Both the position numbers and the translations under genes were made by a program. Below are positions 27,307-35,630 of a stretch of DNA of 64,000 nucleotides, one piece after another (position 1 is the stretch's first letter; every line of letters begins with the position of its first letter). Source of the DNA: Winogradskyella eckloniae. GTDB taxonomy: Bacteria; Bacteroidota; Bacteroidia; Flavobacteriales; Flavobacteriaceae. The notes below the pieces were generated by a model. That model ran no database searches. It worked only from the letters and a program-made list of their open reading frames with translations, and was not told the origin of the DNA. The stretch covers positions 124,001 to 188,000 of the forward strand of contig NZ_JABRWP010000004.1 of NCBI RefSeq assembly GCF_013249045.1. Direction: 5' to 3'.

Positions 27307-28968
27307 ATGAAAACATTATTTACTTTGTTGATGGCCCTATTTATCGCTTCAATAGGGAACTCCCAAATTGTTGGTGATACATTTGTATTAGATTATATTA
27401 CATATGAAGTAACTTCCGTAGCGCCAAATACAGTTAAACCTATAGATTATAATATGGCTGGTGGCACAACTGTAGACCTACAAGCGTCTCTTGTTCACAA
27501 TATGACTACTTATAGTGTAACGCGTATAGGAAGTGGTGCCTTTATGAATAATCAATTAACGCATATTACGATTCCAAATAGTGTTATTGAAATAGAATCC
27601 GATGCTTTTGCGTTTAATGACATCATGAATGTTACGATTCCGAATAGCGTAACTATTATTGGTAATCAGGCGTTTGCGGATAATGAACTTACAAGTATTA
27701 CTATTCCTAATAGTGTCACTAGTCTTGGTGCAATTGCTTTTGAACTTAATCAATTAACAAGTGTTACAATTCCAAATAGTATTACAAGTATAAATCACGG
27801 AACGTTTGCTTCGAACCAATTAACAAGTATTACAATACCTAACACCGTAACCAATATTGACTTTAATGCTTTTGCATTTAATAATCTTACTAGTATCGTA
27901 TTACCTGCAAGTGTTACCAGTATAGGCAATAGAGCTTTTAATTTTAATCCTTTAACTGAAGTCCTTTCATTAAACCCAACGCCTCCAACCATAACAACAG
28001 TAGCAGGTATTAATGATTCGTTTGCAAGTGACCGAAGTACTATTCATTTAATACTAACAGGTAATACTACAGATGCATATGTGACAAATTCAGGAGCGCA
28101 ATGGACAGGTTTTAAAATGGTATTTGAGGCAAGTTCTGCAACGACGATTAAAGTGACCGATTATGATGCCGCAAATGGTTCTGTTGTGACTATACCAGCA
28201 ACGGTTGCAATACCTAGTGTTACAACATTTAACGTTATAGAAATTGAAGATTTTGCTTTTGCCAATAAAGCGTTAACTAGTGTTACCATTCCAGATGGTG
28301 TAACTAATATTGGCATATCTGCTTTTGAGAATAATAACTTAACAGATGTTACCATACCTGACAGTGTTACTGAAATAGAAAATACGGCATTTTCATTTAA
28401 TGCATTAACCAATTTAATTATTGGAGCTAATGTTAACACGATTGGTACAGGTGCTTTTGTAGATAACAGCCTCACAGATATTACCATACCAAGTAATGTC
28501 ACTTCTATAGGTTTGCTTGCTTTTGGCAATAACCCATCATTAGCGCATGTAACCTCATTAGCTATGGTGCCTCCAACGGTAACGACAGGACAGGATGATA
28601 CATTTATTTTTGATCGAAGTAATACTGCTTTGCATATACCAGTTGGTACGACAGGTGTATATGTTACAAATCCTAGTGCTAACGCAGATTGGTCAGGATT
28701 TAATCCTGTTACTGAAGATGCTGTTTTAAACACATCTCATTATGAGTTAGCCAATGATGTTGATGTCTTTACAACGACAAACGCAATAAAAGTTATAGTC
28801 TCAAACCATGCAAGATTACAAAACTATACCATCTATAGCATTACAGGGACTTTAATAGAAGAAGGTAGTGCTACAGAGATAGCAACGACTCATTTTGCTA
28901 GTGGTATTTATGTTTTACAGCTTGAATTTGATACGGGAATTATTATAAAAAAAGTTGTAGTTAATTAA
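27307..28968 (+). CDS. BspA-type leucine-rich-repeat protein with T9SS sorting domain
   Basis: The 553-residue protein has a signal peptide (MKTLFTLLMALFIASIGNSQ). It then has two blocks of about 23-residue LRR_5 repeats (consensus LTxITIPNSVTSIGxxAFxxNx; about residues 75-220 and 310-420). The blocks are split by linkers ending in a segment seen twice as FASDRSTIHL and FIFDRSNTALHI. The last 75 residues form a type A T9SS sorting domain (NYTIYSITGTLIEEG...FASGIYVLQLEFDTGIIIKKVVV). It should be exported and displayed at the surface, where BspA-like LRR proteins bind host or matrix ligands. A terminator follows. Confidence 0.93.
   Translation: MKTLFTLLMALFIASIGNSQIVGDTFVLDYITYEVTSVAPNTVKPIDYNMAGGTTVDLQASLVHNMTTYSVTRIGSGAFMNNQLTHITIPNSVIEIESDAFAFNDIMNVTIPNSVTIIGNQAFADNELTSITIPNSVTSLGAIAFELNQLTSVTIPNSITSINHGTFASNQLTSITIPNTVTNIDFNAFAFNNLTSIVLPASVTSIGNRAFNFNPLTEVLSLNPTPPTITTVAGINDSFASDRSTIHLILTGNTTDAYVTNSGAQWTGFKMVFEASSATTIKVTDYDAANGSVVTIPATVAIPSVTTFNVIEIEDFAFANKALTSVTIPDGVTNIGISAFENNNLTDVTIPDSVTEIENTAFSFNALTNLIIGANVNTIGTGAFVDNSLTDITIPSNVTSIGLLAFGNNPSLAHVTSLAMVPPTVTTGQDDTFIFDRSNTALHIPVGTTGVYVTNPSANADWSGFNPVTEDAVLNTSHYELANDVDVFTTTNAIKVIVSNHARLQNYTIYSITGTLIEEGSATEIATTHFASGIYVLQLEFDTGIIIKKVVVN
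27530..28560 (+). repeat. Imperfect tandem LRR-coding repeats (about 69 bp)
   Basis: Within the LRR gene, units of roughly 69 bp repeat, with the most conserved core encoding TITIPNSVT (forms such as ATTACNATTCCNAATAGTGTNAC). There are about six units in 27530-27960 and five in 28250-28560. These are coding repeats, not a CRISPR array, and could expand or contract by recombination. Confidence 0.7.
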
Positions 28969-28987
28969 TGTTAATAGTTGAAAGTTG

Positions 28988-29020
28988 AGCCACTTTTTAT
29001 TAAATATTAAGTGGCTTTTT
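28988..29020 (+). terminator. Terminator after the LRR gene
   Basis: AGCCACTT pairs with AAGTGGCT around a 13-nt AT-rich loop, followed by TTTT. It lies 20 bp after the LRR stop codon. Confidence 0.7.
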
Positions 29021-29044
29021 ATCACTGTTTATAAAGCAAAACCT

Positions 29045-29431
29045 ATGGAAAAAACAATAAAAATTAAAAACGAATATAATTCTTTAGATACACTTTATAG
29101 TTATTTAAAAACTGCAACTTCTTTTGAAAGTTCTAAAGAATATGATAGTTGGGAAGTCAGGACCAATATTCATGGGCAAATGGAACAATGTCTAGTGCTT
29201 AAAAAAAGTAATATGCATGGTATGAAAGTTTATTTTGAAAATGAAAACTCATTGAAAATGACCTATATCATTCCAAATAAAATAATGCAAGCCTACTTTG
29301 GTAATAGCCAAAAGCGCTATCAAAATGTATTAGAAATTGTCACAGGAAAAATTAAAAACATATTGTTAACCTCATCACAAAATAAAGCATTTAAAGAAAT
29401 GGAGCAGGTATTTCTTAAAATCTCTGCTTAA
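29045..29431 (+). CDS. Unknown small cytosolic protein
   Basis: I start at the ATG at 29045 (MEKTIKIKNEYNSLD), because an upstream ATG at 28985 would overlap the terminator hairpin. The 128-residue protein has no signal peptide or membrane helix. It mixes beta-rich (SWEVRTNIHGQMEQCLVLKK) and helical (YQNVLEIVTGKIKNILL) segments, similar in pattern to small lipid-binding or START-like folds, but I do not recognise it. It lies in the same direction as the neighbouring lipoproteins. Confidence 0.6.
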   Translation: MEKTIKIKNEYNSLDTLYSYLKTATSFESSKEYDSWEVRTNIHGQMEQCLVLKKSNMHGMKVYFENENSLKMTYIIPNKIMQAYFGNSQKRYQNVLEIVTGKIKNILLTSSQNKAFKEMEQVFLKISA

Positions 29432-29469
29432 TACTAAAATTTATTATTAATAACGTAAAACAAAATATT

Positions 29470-30111
29470 ATGAAAAAGATTGCAATTATTTTAATGACTG
29501 TTTTTATTGTTTGTTCATGCAGTACAAATGATAATGTAACCACAGAAAATGACAATTTTTATGCTTTAACAGAAGGTAATTCTTGGGCGTATAAATATTA
29601 TGCTAAAGATTTGGTATCAGGTGAATTTGTAGCGACCACCATTACAGAAACTGTAGATATTACACATACCATAGAAATAAATGGCAATACCTATTTCAAT
29701 TTTAAACATATCGTCTCTGGCAACAATGGAAATATAGCTTTTCCAAGCAATGGCGAAAAAAACTATAGGTTTAGAGACTCTTTAGGGTTTTTAATCAATG
29801 ATATTGGTTCTATTAAATACGCAAATAACAATTACGACGAGCATTATGTAGGCCATGTTGATGTTATTAGTTTTACTTCAATTAATTTAAAGTTATCCGC
29901 AATTCAAGACGTAATTAACATAGAATCTTTGGGTGATTTTAATTGTTTAGATAATAATTATTTTCTGAGAGATGTCAGCGGAAATCAATTGAACGCTTTA
30001 GACCATGTTTATAGAGAAGATGGTAAAGGTGAAATTTTAAGTACGTTGTCATTCGCTTCTGACAGTGAGCATTACGGAGAAAAAAGATTGGAATCTTATA
30101 GTATTCAATAA
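29470..30111 (+). CDS. Unknown lipoprotein
   Basis: The 213-residue protein starts MKKIAIILMTVFIVCSCST, with the lipobox VCSC giving the lipidated Cys at about residue 17. The mature part contains LTEGNSWAYKYYAKDL, a segment type common in Bacteroidota lipoproteins, and is beta-rich. No enzyme motif is visible. It follows the unknown gene at 29045 by 38 bp. Confidence 0.75.
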   Translation: MKKIAIILMTVFIVCSCSTNDNVTTENDNFYALTEGNSWAYKYYAKDLVSGEFVATTITETVDITHTIEINGNTYFNFKHIVSGNNGNIAFPSNGEKNYRFRDSLGFLINDIGSIKYANNNYDEHYVGHVDVISFTSINLKLSAIQDVINIESLGDFNCLDNNYFLRDVSGNQLNALDHVYREDGKGEILSTLSFASDSEHYGEKRLESYSIQ

Positions 30112-30220
30112 ACAGTTTTTTAGCTGAATGCCACTATAAATTTTACAAAATAGTTATGGGAGTTCCTAAGTGTTTAGAATAAAAAAAAATCAATTATTAA
30201 ATAATAAAAACATATAAATT

Positions 30221-30676
30221 ATGAAAAAGCATGTATTAATTATGTTGTTAGCCGTTTTTACAATAAGCTGTGATTCGGACGACACTGAAACGAGAACTGT
30301 AAACGTAGATTCTACGTTAATAGCCAAAAGTAATCTTTATGGTAATGGGAGCGAAGGTATTGTACAACAAAACCTAGTCATTAATGATTTAAGCAGTTGG
30401 AATGACTTAATGCTTCAAATGAATGCTGTAAATAATGTGACTAATGATTTCTCTGAAAGAGATATAGATTTTGATTTATTTACAGTCATTGCTGTTTTTG
30501 ATACTGTTAAAAACAACGGAGGACATGAGTTAGATTTGAGTATAAGTTCTAATTCTGAAAATATTTTGGTTAGTGTTGTAGACTTATTTCCTGAAGGTGA
30601 TGACTCTAATATGGTAACACAACCTTTTCATATTGTAAAAATTTCAAGGTCTCAATTGCCAATAAGTTTTGAGTAA
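30221..30676 (+). CDS. Lipoprotein with PrcB_C-like domain
   Basis: The 151-residue protein has a lipoprotein signal (MKKHVLIMLLAVFTISCDS, Cys17). The rest resembles the PrcB C-terminal domain: IDFDLFTVIAVFDTVKNNGGHELDLSI followed by ILVSVVDLFPEGD...TQPFHIVKISRS, matching the usual pattern of a hydrophobic strand, a GG turn and a Pfhivk strand. In Treponema, PrcB stabilises the PrcA protease, but most bacterial PrcB_C lipoproteins have no known role. The domain call rests on pattern memory. Confidence 0.65.
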   Translation: MKKHVLIMLLAVFTISCDSDDTETRTVNVDSTLIAKSNLYGNGSEGIVQQNLVINDLSSWNDLMLQMNAVNNVTNDFSERDIDFDLFTVIAVFDTVKNNGGHELDLSISSNSENILVSVVDLFPEGDDSNMVTQPFHIVKISRSQLPISFE

Positions 30677-30734
30677 CCTCAAAAACAACCTTTCAATTTA
30701 GTAGTCATTAAAACATCAATTTAAATCTAAAAAA

Positions 30735-31580
30735 ATGAAGCAAACTATAATGTTTTTCCTAACGGCTTTTATTGTCTTAAACTTCAATTACGCGCAAATT
30801 GCATATGGTCCTATAAATTATGAGTTATGCGATGATAACACAGCTGATGGCTATACGCAATTTGATCTTAATACCTTTGATAGTCTACTTTTAGGAAATC
30901 AAAATCCATCCGAATTTACTGTGTCTTATTATGCCTCGCAAGTAGATGCAGAAATGGATGTAAACGCACTACAAACGCCATTTGTAAATTATTTAAATCC
31001 ACAAACTATATTTGGTCGTGTTAGCCAAAATAGTTCAGGAACTTATGATTATACATCTATAGATTTGTATGTTATAGATCAAAATAACTGTGTAGATTCT
31101 GATGGTGATGGTGTTTCAGACGTTCTAGAGGATATCAACTCAAATGGTAATTTAGATGATGACAATACTGATATGGATAGTTTGGCCAATTATTTAGATG
31201 ATGATGATGATAATGATGGCATTCTAACAGTAAACGAAGATTACAATAATAATGGAGATCCTACGGATGATGATACCGACAACAGTGGAATTCCAGATTA
31301 TTTAGAACCAAGTGTTGCTTTGAGCACTGCAACTGTCCGTGTGCAGAGTTATTCTATATTTCCTAATCCGGCAAGAGGTTTGGTAACCATAGAAAGTCAT
31401 ATTTTAATGTCTAATGTAACAGTGTTTAATGCCCAAGGCAAACAAATTAATGTAGACGTTATAAAAAATGTATCATTAACTCAATTGCAGTTTAGCACGC
31501 AAAACTTAGAAAGTGGTTTGTATTTTATTAAAATCAAAGACAAACTAGAACAAGTGGTAATTAAATTATTGGTGGAGTAA
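30735..31580 (+). CDS. Secreted thrombospondin type 3-repeat protein with T9SS sorting domain
   Basis: The 281-residue protein has a signal peptide (MKQTIMFFLTAFIVLNFNYAQ), then a beta domain common in flavobacterial surface proteins (YELCDDNTADGYTQFDL). An Asp/Asn-rich calcium-binding region follows with thrombospondin type 3-like units (VDSDGDGVSDVLEDINSNG, LDDDDDNDGI, DDDTDNSGIPDYLE; about residues 117-195). A type A T9SS sorting domain closes it (YSIFPNPARGLVTIES...LESGLYFIKIKD). It should be exported by T9SS and anchored or released at the surface. Confidence 0.88.
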   Translation: MKQTIMFFLTAFIVLNFNYAQIAYGPINYELCDDNTADGYTQFDLNTFDSLLLGNQNPSEFTVSYYASQVDAEMDVNALQTPFVNYLNPQTIFGRVSQNSSGTYDYTSIDLYVIDQNNCVDSDGDGVSDVLEDINSNGNLDDDNTDMDSLANYLDDDDDNDGILTVNEDYNNNGDPTDDDTDNSGIPDYLEPSVALSTATVRVQSYSIFPNPARGLVTIESHILMSNVTVFNAQGKQINVDVIKNVSLTQLQFSTQNLESGLYFIKIKDKLEQVVIKLLVE

Positions 31581-31597
31581 TAACCGTATTTTCATGA

Positions 31598-31708
31598 ATG
31601 CCAGCCATAGCGATTTATTTCAGTGATACTAATGGCCATTATTTAGAATTTATTTCTAATTTAGAAGTCGAAGCAAAACCAGAATTAGGTGTAATTTCAT
31701 ACAACTAA
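31598..31708 (+). pseudogene. Remnant of a VOC (glyoxalase/bleomycin-resistance) family gene
   Basis: A 36-codon open frame from ATG 31598 to TAA 31706-31708 encodes IAIYFSDTNGHYLEF followed by SNLEVEAKPELGVISYN. This is the typical C-terminal strand of VOC proteins (YFxDPxGHxLEFI...PELG), whose Glu is a metal ligand. The N-terminal roughly 100 residues are missing and an in-frame stop precedes it, so this is a decayed 3' end. It sits between the thrombospondin-repeat gene and the GNAT gene. Confidence 0.7.
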
Positions 31709-31728
31709 TGGATAAAGGCTACTACTAA

Positions 31729-32136
31729 ATGATAAGTTACCACATAGAACCAAATCTTTCACCAACTGAATTTAAAGATGTACTCATTAAATCTACTCTT
31801 GGCGAACGACGTCCTATAGATGATTTAGACAGAATTAAAGCTATGGTAGACAATGCCAGCTTAATTATTACAGCGAGAGATAAAGGAACATTAGTAGGTG
31901 TTTCTAGAGCAATTACAGATGTTGTGTATTGTACGTATTTATCAGATTTAGCAGTAGATGAAAACTACCAAAAGCTAGGGATTGGTAAAGAACTTATTAG
32001 ATTAACAAAGAAAGAAACACCAAAAGCAACGCTAATTTTATTGGCAGCACCAGCTGCAGTAGAGTATTATCCACATATTGGAATGACAAAAACCGATGTC
32101 TGTTTTTTGTTGAAAGATTTGAATAGTTTAAAATAA
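31729..32136 (+). CDS. GNAT-family N-acetyltransferase
   Basis: The 135-residue protein is a compact GNAT enzyme. LIITARDKGTLVGVSRAI is strand 2-3, YLSDLAVDENYQKLGIGKELIRLTKKE is the acetyl-CoA-binding motif A (Q/R-x-x-G-x-G/A pattern seen as YQKLGIGKEL), and VEYYPHIGM is motif B. It transfers an acetyl group from acetyl-CoA to an unknown amine. Its TAA overlaps the ATG of the next gene (TAATG), so the two are translationally coupled. Confidence 0.9.
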   Translation: MISYHIEPNLSPTEFKDVLIKSTLGERRPIDDLDRIKAMVDNASLIITARDKGTLVGVSRAITDVVYCTYLSDLAVDENYQKLGIGKELIRLTKKETPKATLILLAAPAAVEYYPHIGMTKTDVCFLLKDLNSLK

Positions 32137-32477
32137 TGCACACATTAAAACGGTTTCTGAACTACCTAGCATGGACCATATTGGCATTCATTTTGGCTTA
32201 CAGCTATATGCTCGTTCTTTTTGGCGGTAAACCAGAAATAGATAGTGAATTTCAAGTCTTTATTGATGCTTTTTATTTATTTGGAATTATTCATATAGGA
32301 TCAATTATAGGTAGCATCATCGCTTTCTTGTTTATTTTAATGGATATATGTTATTTAAGAAAAAAGCTGAAAACACATAGAAATGCAACTATAATTCGCT
32401 TGGCAATAATATTAGCAATTACCTTTATTGTTTTCATTTTGCACTATACAATGGAGAAAGTTTTAGATATTATTTAA
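32136..32477 (+). CDS. Unknown small membrane protein
   Basis: The 113-residue protein has three hydrophobic helices (about residues 11-29, 46-71 and 87-107) and a short basic loop RKKLKTHRNA. It is translationally coupled to the GNAT gene through TAATG. I do not recognise the family; an inner-membrane location is likely. Confidence 0.7.
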   Translation: MHTLKRFLNYLAWTILAFILAYSYMLVLFGGKPEIDSEFQVFIDAFYLFGIIHIGSIIGSIIAFLFILMDICYLRKKLKTHRNATIIRLAIILAITFIVFILHYTMEKVLDII

Positions 32478-32523
32478 AAGACATTATATATAACCGAATC
32501 GAGGACAAATTATATCTTATAGC

Positions 32524-33192
32524 ATGACAGACATAAATATATTCATATTACGGATTCTTGCCTTAGGAATTTGTGCAGTCCACTTTAAGGATACATCGAG
32601 TGCTAATGCTATAACTGTTTCAACAGAAAACAAAGTGAGTACTCATATTTCTGTGTCTAAGTTGCCAAAAGAAATTGCATATAGAGATAGGATTAACATT
32701 AATGATATTTACTTTACAGATGGAGAGAATACGTCCACTAAGCATATAAATCATACATTAAGTAGGTTTCAAACTACGAACAATAATAAGGATGCCTTTG
32801 TAGCAAGTCTTAAAAATGGAGAAAGTCTTAGTTCATATTTTAATAATAAATGGACTTTAGTATATCATAAAGACAACAGATGTGATGGTGCCACAGATGG
32901 AGAATATAAAAATTTATCAACTTCAAAAATTGATGAATCTATAGAAATTGAAGTTACAAACGATGGAGATGGTTGGGCTTGCGAAAAAAAGCAAGCCTCA
33001 ACATATAGCTTTAATTTCAACCTAAAAGAACAAATTAAAAATTGGGATAGGTTCGAAATGGCCAACTACGAGAATGAAGAAAATCATATTGCGTATGTTT
33101 TAGGTGCAGGAGCGTCGGACTATTTAAAATTGCACTACAATGAAGACCATCTTATAATAAAGTTAGAATATAGAAGTGAAGATCCAGGATAG
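32524..33192 (+). CDS. Unknown protein, possibly exported
   Basis: The 222-residue protein starts with a weakly hydrophobic segment (INIFILRILALGICAVHF) that could be a signal anchor, followed by a soluble, beta-rich domain with two cysteines (RCDGATDG, WACEKK) that may pair. No family recognised. It lies 46 bp after the small membrane protein gene. Confidence 0.6.
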   Translation: MTDINIFILRILALGICAVHFKDTSSANAITVSTENKVSTHISVSKLPKEIAYRDRININDIYFTDGENTSTKHINHTLSRFQTTNNNKDAFVASLKNGESLSSYFNNKWTLVYHKDNRCDGATDGEYKNLSTSKIDESIEIEVTNDGDGWACEKKQASTYSFNFNLKEQIKNWDRFEMANYENEENHIAYVLGAGASDYLKLHYNEDHLIIKLEYRSEDPG

Positions 33193-33290
33193 TAAATAGT
33201 AGTGCATACGTCTAAAACGACTTAAAAACACCATGCATTAATATATGGCAATACGCATAAAAGTAAAATATATATTTAGAAATTATTAAA

Positions 33291-34217
33291 ATGAAAAAAC
33301 TAATATTCATAGGTATTTATGTTCTAAACTTTTTTGTATTGCAAAGCCAAGAACTATATTTTAATACAGCACTAAGTGGTTTAAATATAAGAGAAGAGCC
33401 AAAAATTGACTCTAAAAAAATAGGAAAATTACCTTATGGAAGTGTCGTAAAATTATTAGATATCACTGATATAAAACTTCAAATTAAGGATAATGATGAA
33501 ACGCTTAATGGCGTTTGGGTAAAAATTAAATTTCAAAATTTTCCTTTTATTATTTCAGAAAGCAAAAAAGACGTTCAATTTGAAAACGAAGGTTATGTGT
33601 TTAGTGCATTTATAGAAAAACTGAATAAAGCTTCTATTGAAATTACAGAAATAGACAGTTTAAAATTTTATAGTCATTATGTACCACCAAAGCCATCTAA
33701 CAGAATAAAAATAACGTCTAAACAAGAGGCTGAACAAGTATTGGAAGGTAAAGTAAAATGGACGCAAAGCGCGTTTAACGGACGCGTTATAGATGAGATT
33801 ATTTTAGACAGCGGACAAATCCTTAAAATTAACCAAGTATCTAATGATTTTTCATTTATAGCCTATTTCCCTACTGAAGAAATTATTTTATTTGAAGGTG
33901 GACATGCCAGTGATTTTTCAATTTCTACAAAAACAGGCGAAACGCTTAAAACCGTTGGAAACCCAGAATATATTATAGAATCACCAAGTAAAAAAATAAG
34001 ACTCAATGGTTTCTTTGGCGGACAAGAATGTAGTCATTATTTTTTTCAAGTGAAAACAGGAGATACCTATACTTACTTAACCGCTTTTAATCACGATTTG
34101 TGTTATTATGATAAATTTTATTGGTTAAACGACCAAGAGTTTATCTATAGTGAGACAAGTTATGCAACCACTGTAAATGGTAATCAAATATATTATTTAG
34201 GAAAAATCCAAAACTAA
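33291..34217 (+). CDS. Secreted SH3b-domain protein
   Basis: The 308-residue protein has a signal peptide (MKKLIFIGIYVLNFFVLQSQ). It then has a bacterial SH3 domain at about residues 22-100: SGLNIREEPKIDSKKIGKLPYGSVVKLLD is the classic N-x-R-x-x-P...G pattern. The C-terminal 200 residues are beta-rich and unrecognised. Such SH3b modules bind cell-wall or protein ligands. It lies 6 bp before the next lipoprotein gene, so the two form an operon. Confidence 0.82.
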   Translation: MKKLIFIGIYVLNFFVLQSQELYFNTALSGLNIREEPKIDSKKIGKLPYGSVVKLLDITDIKLQIKDNDETLNGVWVKIKFQNFPFIISESKKDVQFENEGYVFSAFIEKLNKASIEITEIDSLKFYSHYVPPKPSNRIKITSKQEAEQVLEGKVKWTQSAFNGRVIDEIILDSGQILKINQVSNDFSFIAYFPTEEIILFEGGHASDFSISTKTGETLKTVGNPEYIIESPSKKIRLNGFFGGQECSHYFFQVKTGDTYTYLTAFNHDLCYYDKFYWLNDQEFIYSETSYATTVNGNQIYYLGKIQN

Positions 34218-34223
34218 AAAAAT

Positions 34224-34817
34224 ATGAAAAACTTAATTATAATACTAGTGATAGTAGCCTTATCGTGCAAAGATAAAATAGTGTCAAATGACGCTAAAAC
34301 AGCCGAAATTGTGGAAGGAGCTGAAGCTACAAAATCTCAAGAAGCACAAGAACATTTAATTGCGATTGTTAATAACTCTGAATCAGATACGAATGAAATT
34401 TCTAATGCAACTTCTGATGTGCTTAGATCAGAACTATTCAAGGGCACTTTAAATGGTAATATAAAAATATCTCTATATCTCAAAGAGCAAGAACATCCTT
34501 GTGGTGGAGATTTAACCATTTTAAATGCCATGTATAAGTATAATAATCAAGATCAATGGATTTTATTAGACGTAACGGCTGATAAACAAAAAAAGAATTA
34601 TTGTATGGTTGAAGATGGGTTTTTAGGCGTTTTGTTTCTACAAAATAATGAAGGTTCTTTATATGGACATTGGGTAAGTCCAGATACAGAAAAACAGTTT
34701 AAAGTAGAATTGGAAAATCAATTTTTAGATACAAAGTATGGTAAAGATGATACAATTGTAGAAGAATTAGATGAGATTCTTTTTGATATATTAATCTATG
34801 GTAAAAATGATTGTTAA
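34224..34817 (+). CDS. Unknown lipoprotein
   Basis: The 197-residue protein has a short lipoprotein signal (MKNLIIILVIVALSC, lipidated Cys at residue 15), then a Glu/Ala-rich helical linker (about 20-55) and a beta-rich domain with the cysteines CGG and YCMVEDG. It starts 6 bp after the SH3b protein gene and presumably acts with it in the envelope. No family recognised. Confidence 0.72.
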   Translation: MKNLIIILVIVALSCKDKIVSNDAKTAEIVEGAEATKSQEAQEHLIAIVNNSESDTNEISNATSDVLRSELFKGTLNGNIKISLYLKEQEHPCGGDLTILNAMYKYNNQDQWILLDVTADKQKKNYCMVEDGFLGVLFLQNNEGSLYGHWVSPDTEKQFKVELENQFLDTKYGKDDTIVEELDEILFDILIYGKNDC

Positions 34818-34888
34818 GCCATTGAGATCATTAGAATAGAATGCTAAAAACAATACAAATCATTTTTTATAGCTTATGATTTCTTTTC

Positions 34889-35170
34889 TTGTTGGATAGT
34901 TTCCATTTGTTTCAAACAAAAATTGGTTTTTTTAAGGCATTCATCTATTATGACGATTTAATTATTCTGGTTCCATTGCTAGTTTTAGAATGTATAGGTA
35001 ATAAAAGTGTTTTTAAACTTGTAATAAGAAAATTAATTTCGTTTCTAGTAATTTTTGGACTATTGTATGTCAATCCCATACTATTATTATTTCATTATAA
35101 ACCTTGGATAACCCAATCTGTGATAGCAGATCATAGCAATCATAAAATTGAATTGCAAAAAAAGATATAG
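34889..35170 (+). CDS. Possible small membrane protein with TTG start
   Basis: The 93-residue reading frame has two hydrophobic segments (DLIILVPLLVLECIG and LISFLVIFGLLYVNPILLLF). The only usable start in frame is TTG at 34889; an ATG at 34876 is in another frame and ends after seven codons. It could be an intact small inner-membrane protein or the 3' part of a broken gene. Position and direction fit the surrounding run of envelope genes. Confidence 0.42.
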   Translation: MLDSFHLFQTKIGFFKAFIYYDDLIILVPLLVLECIGNKSVFKLVIRKLISFLVIFGLLYVNPILLLFHYKPWITQSVIADHSNHKIELQKKI

Positions 35171-35249
35171 ACGCGTTAAGCTACGCAAAGCGAAAGGCAG
35201 AAGTGTATTATATCACCAACTATTTTTACGTTGTCTTATCTAAAACGCT

Positions 35250-35630
35250 ATGAAAAAAAAGAATAAAACTAAAGGTATAATCGTTGTCATTTTATTCATT
35301 TTGCTAATACTTTTTATGGTTTCAACAGCTCACACGAGCCAAAAAATATATAGTCCAGATAAGCAGTATAGCGTCTATGCCACAACCTATATGTATTCAA
35401 AATTGTTTTGCGCAGTCTTTTCTTATATGGATTGTTGGCATAGTGGTAAGATTTATCTTTATGATGAAATTGAAGAAAAAGTACTAGAGACCGTTTTTAC
35501 AGAAGTTACAGAAAATTACACGACTGTAAATTGGTTGACAAAAGACATGGTTTCATTTGAAAATATAGACATTAAACTTCCAAATGATTTTTGGTATTTA
35601 CCAAGACCAATTAAAAATTTTAAACAATGA
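35250..35630 (+). CDS. Unknown membrane-anchored protein
   Basis: The 126-residue protein has a basic N-terminus and a single membrane helix (GIIVVILFILLILFMVS, residues 9-25), followed by a periplasmic domain starting SQKIYSPDKQYSVYA and containing FCAVFSYMDCWHSGKIYLYDE. I do not recognise it. Its stop overlaps the ATG of the next lipoprotein gene by four bases (ATGA), indicating translational coupling. Confidence 0.65.
   Translation: MKKKNKTKGIIVVILFILLILFMVSTAHTSQKIYSPDKQYSVYATTYMYSKLFCAVFSYMDCWHSGKIYLYDEIEEKVLETVFTEVTENYTTVNWLTKDMVSFENIDIKLPNDFWYLPRPIKNFKQ

Noticed and set aside
27530..28560. CRISPR array suggested by regular repeats
   Set aside because: The repeats are imperfect, in frame and encode LRR units; there are no spacers and no cas genes.
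28161..28733. 190-codon open frame on the minus strand inside the LRR gene
   Set aside because: It is antisense to a repetitive coding region; its Ser/Val-rich translation mirrors the LRR repeats and shows no independent family or start signal.
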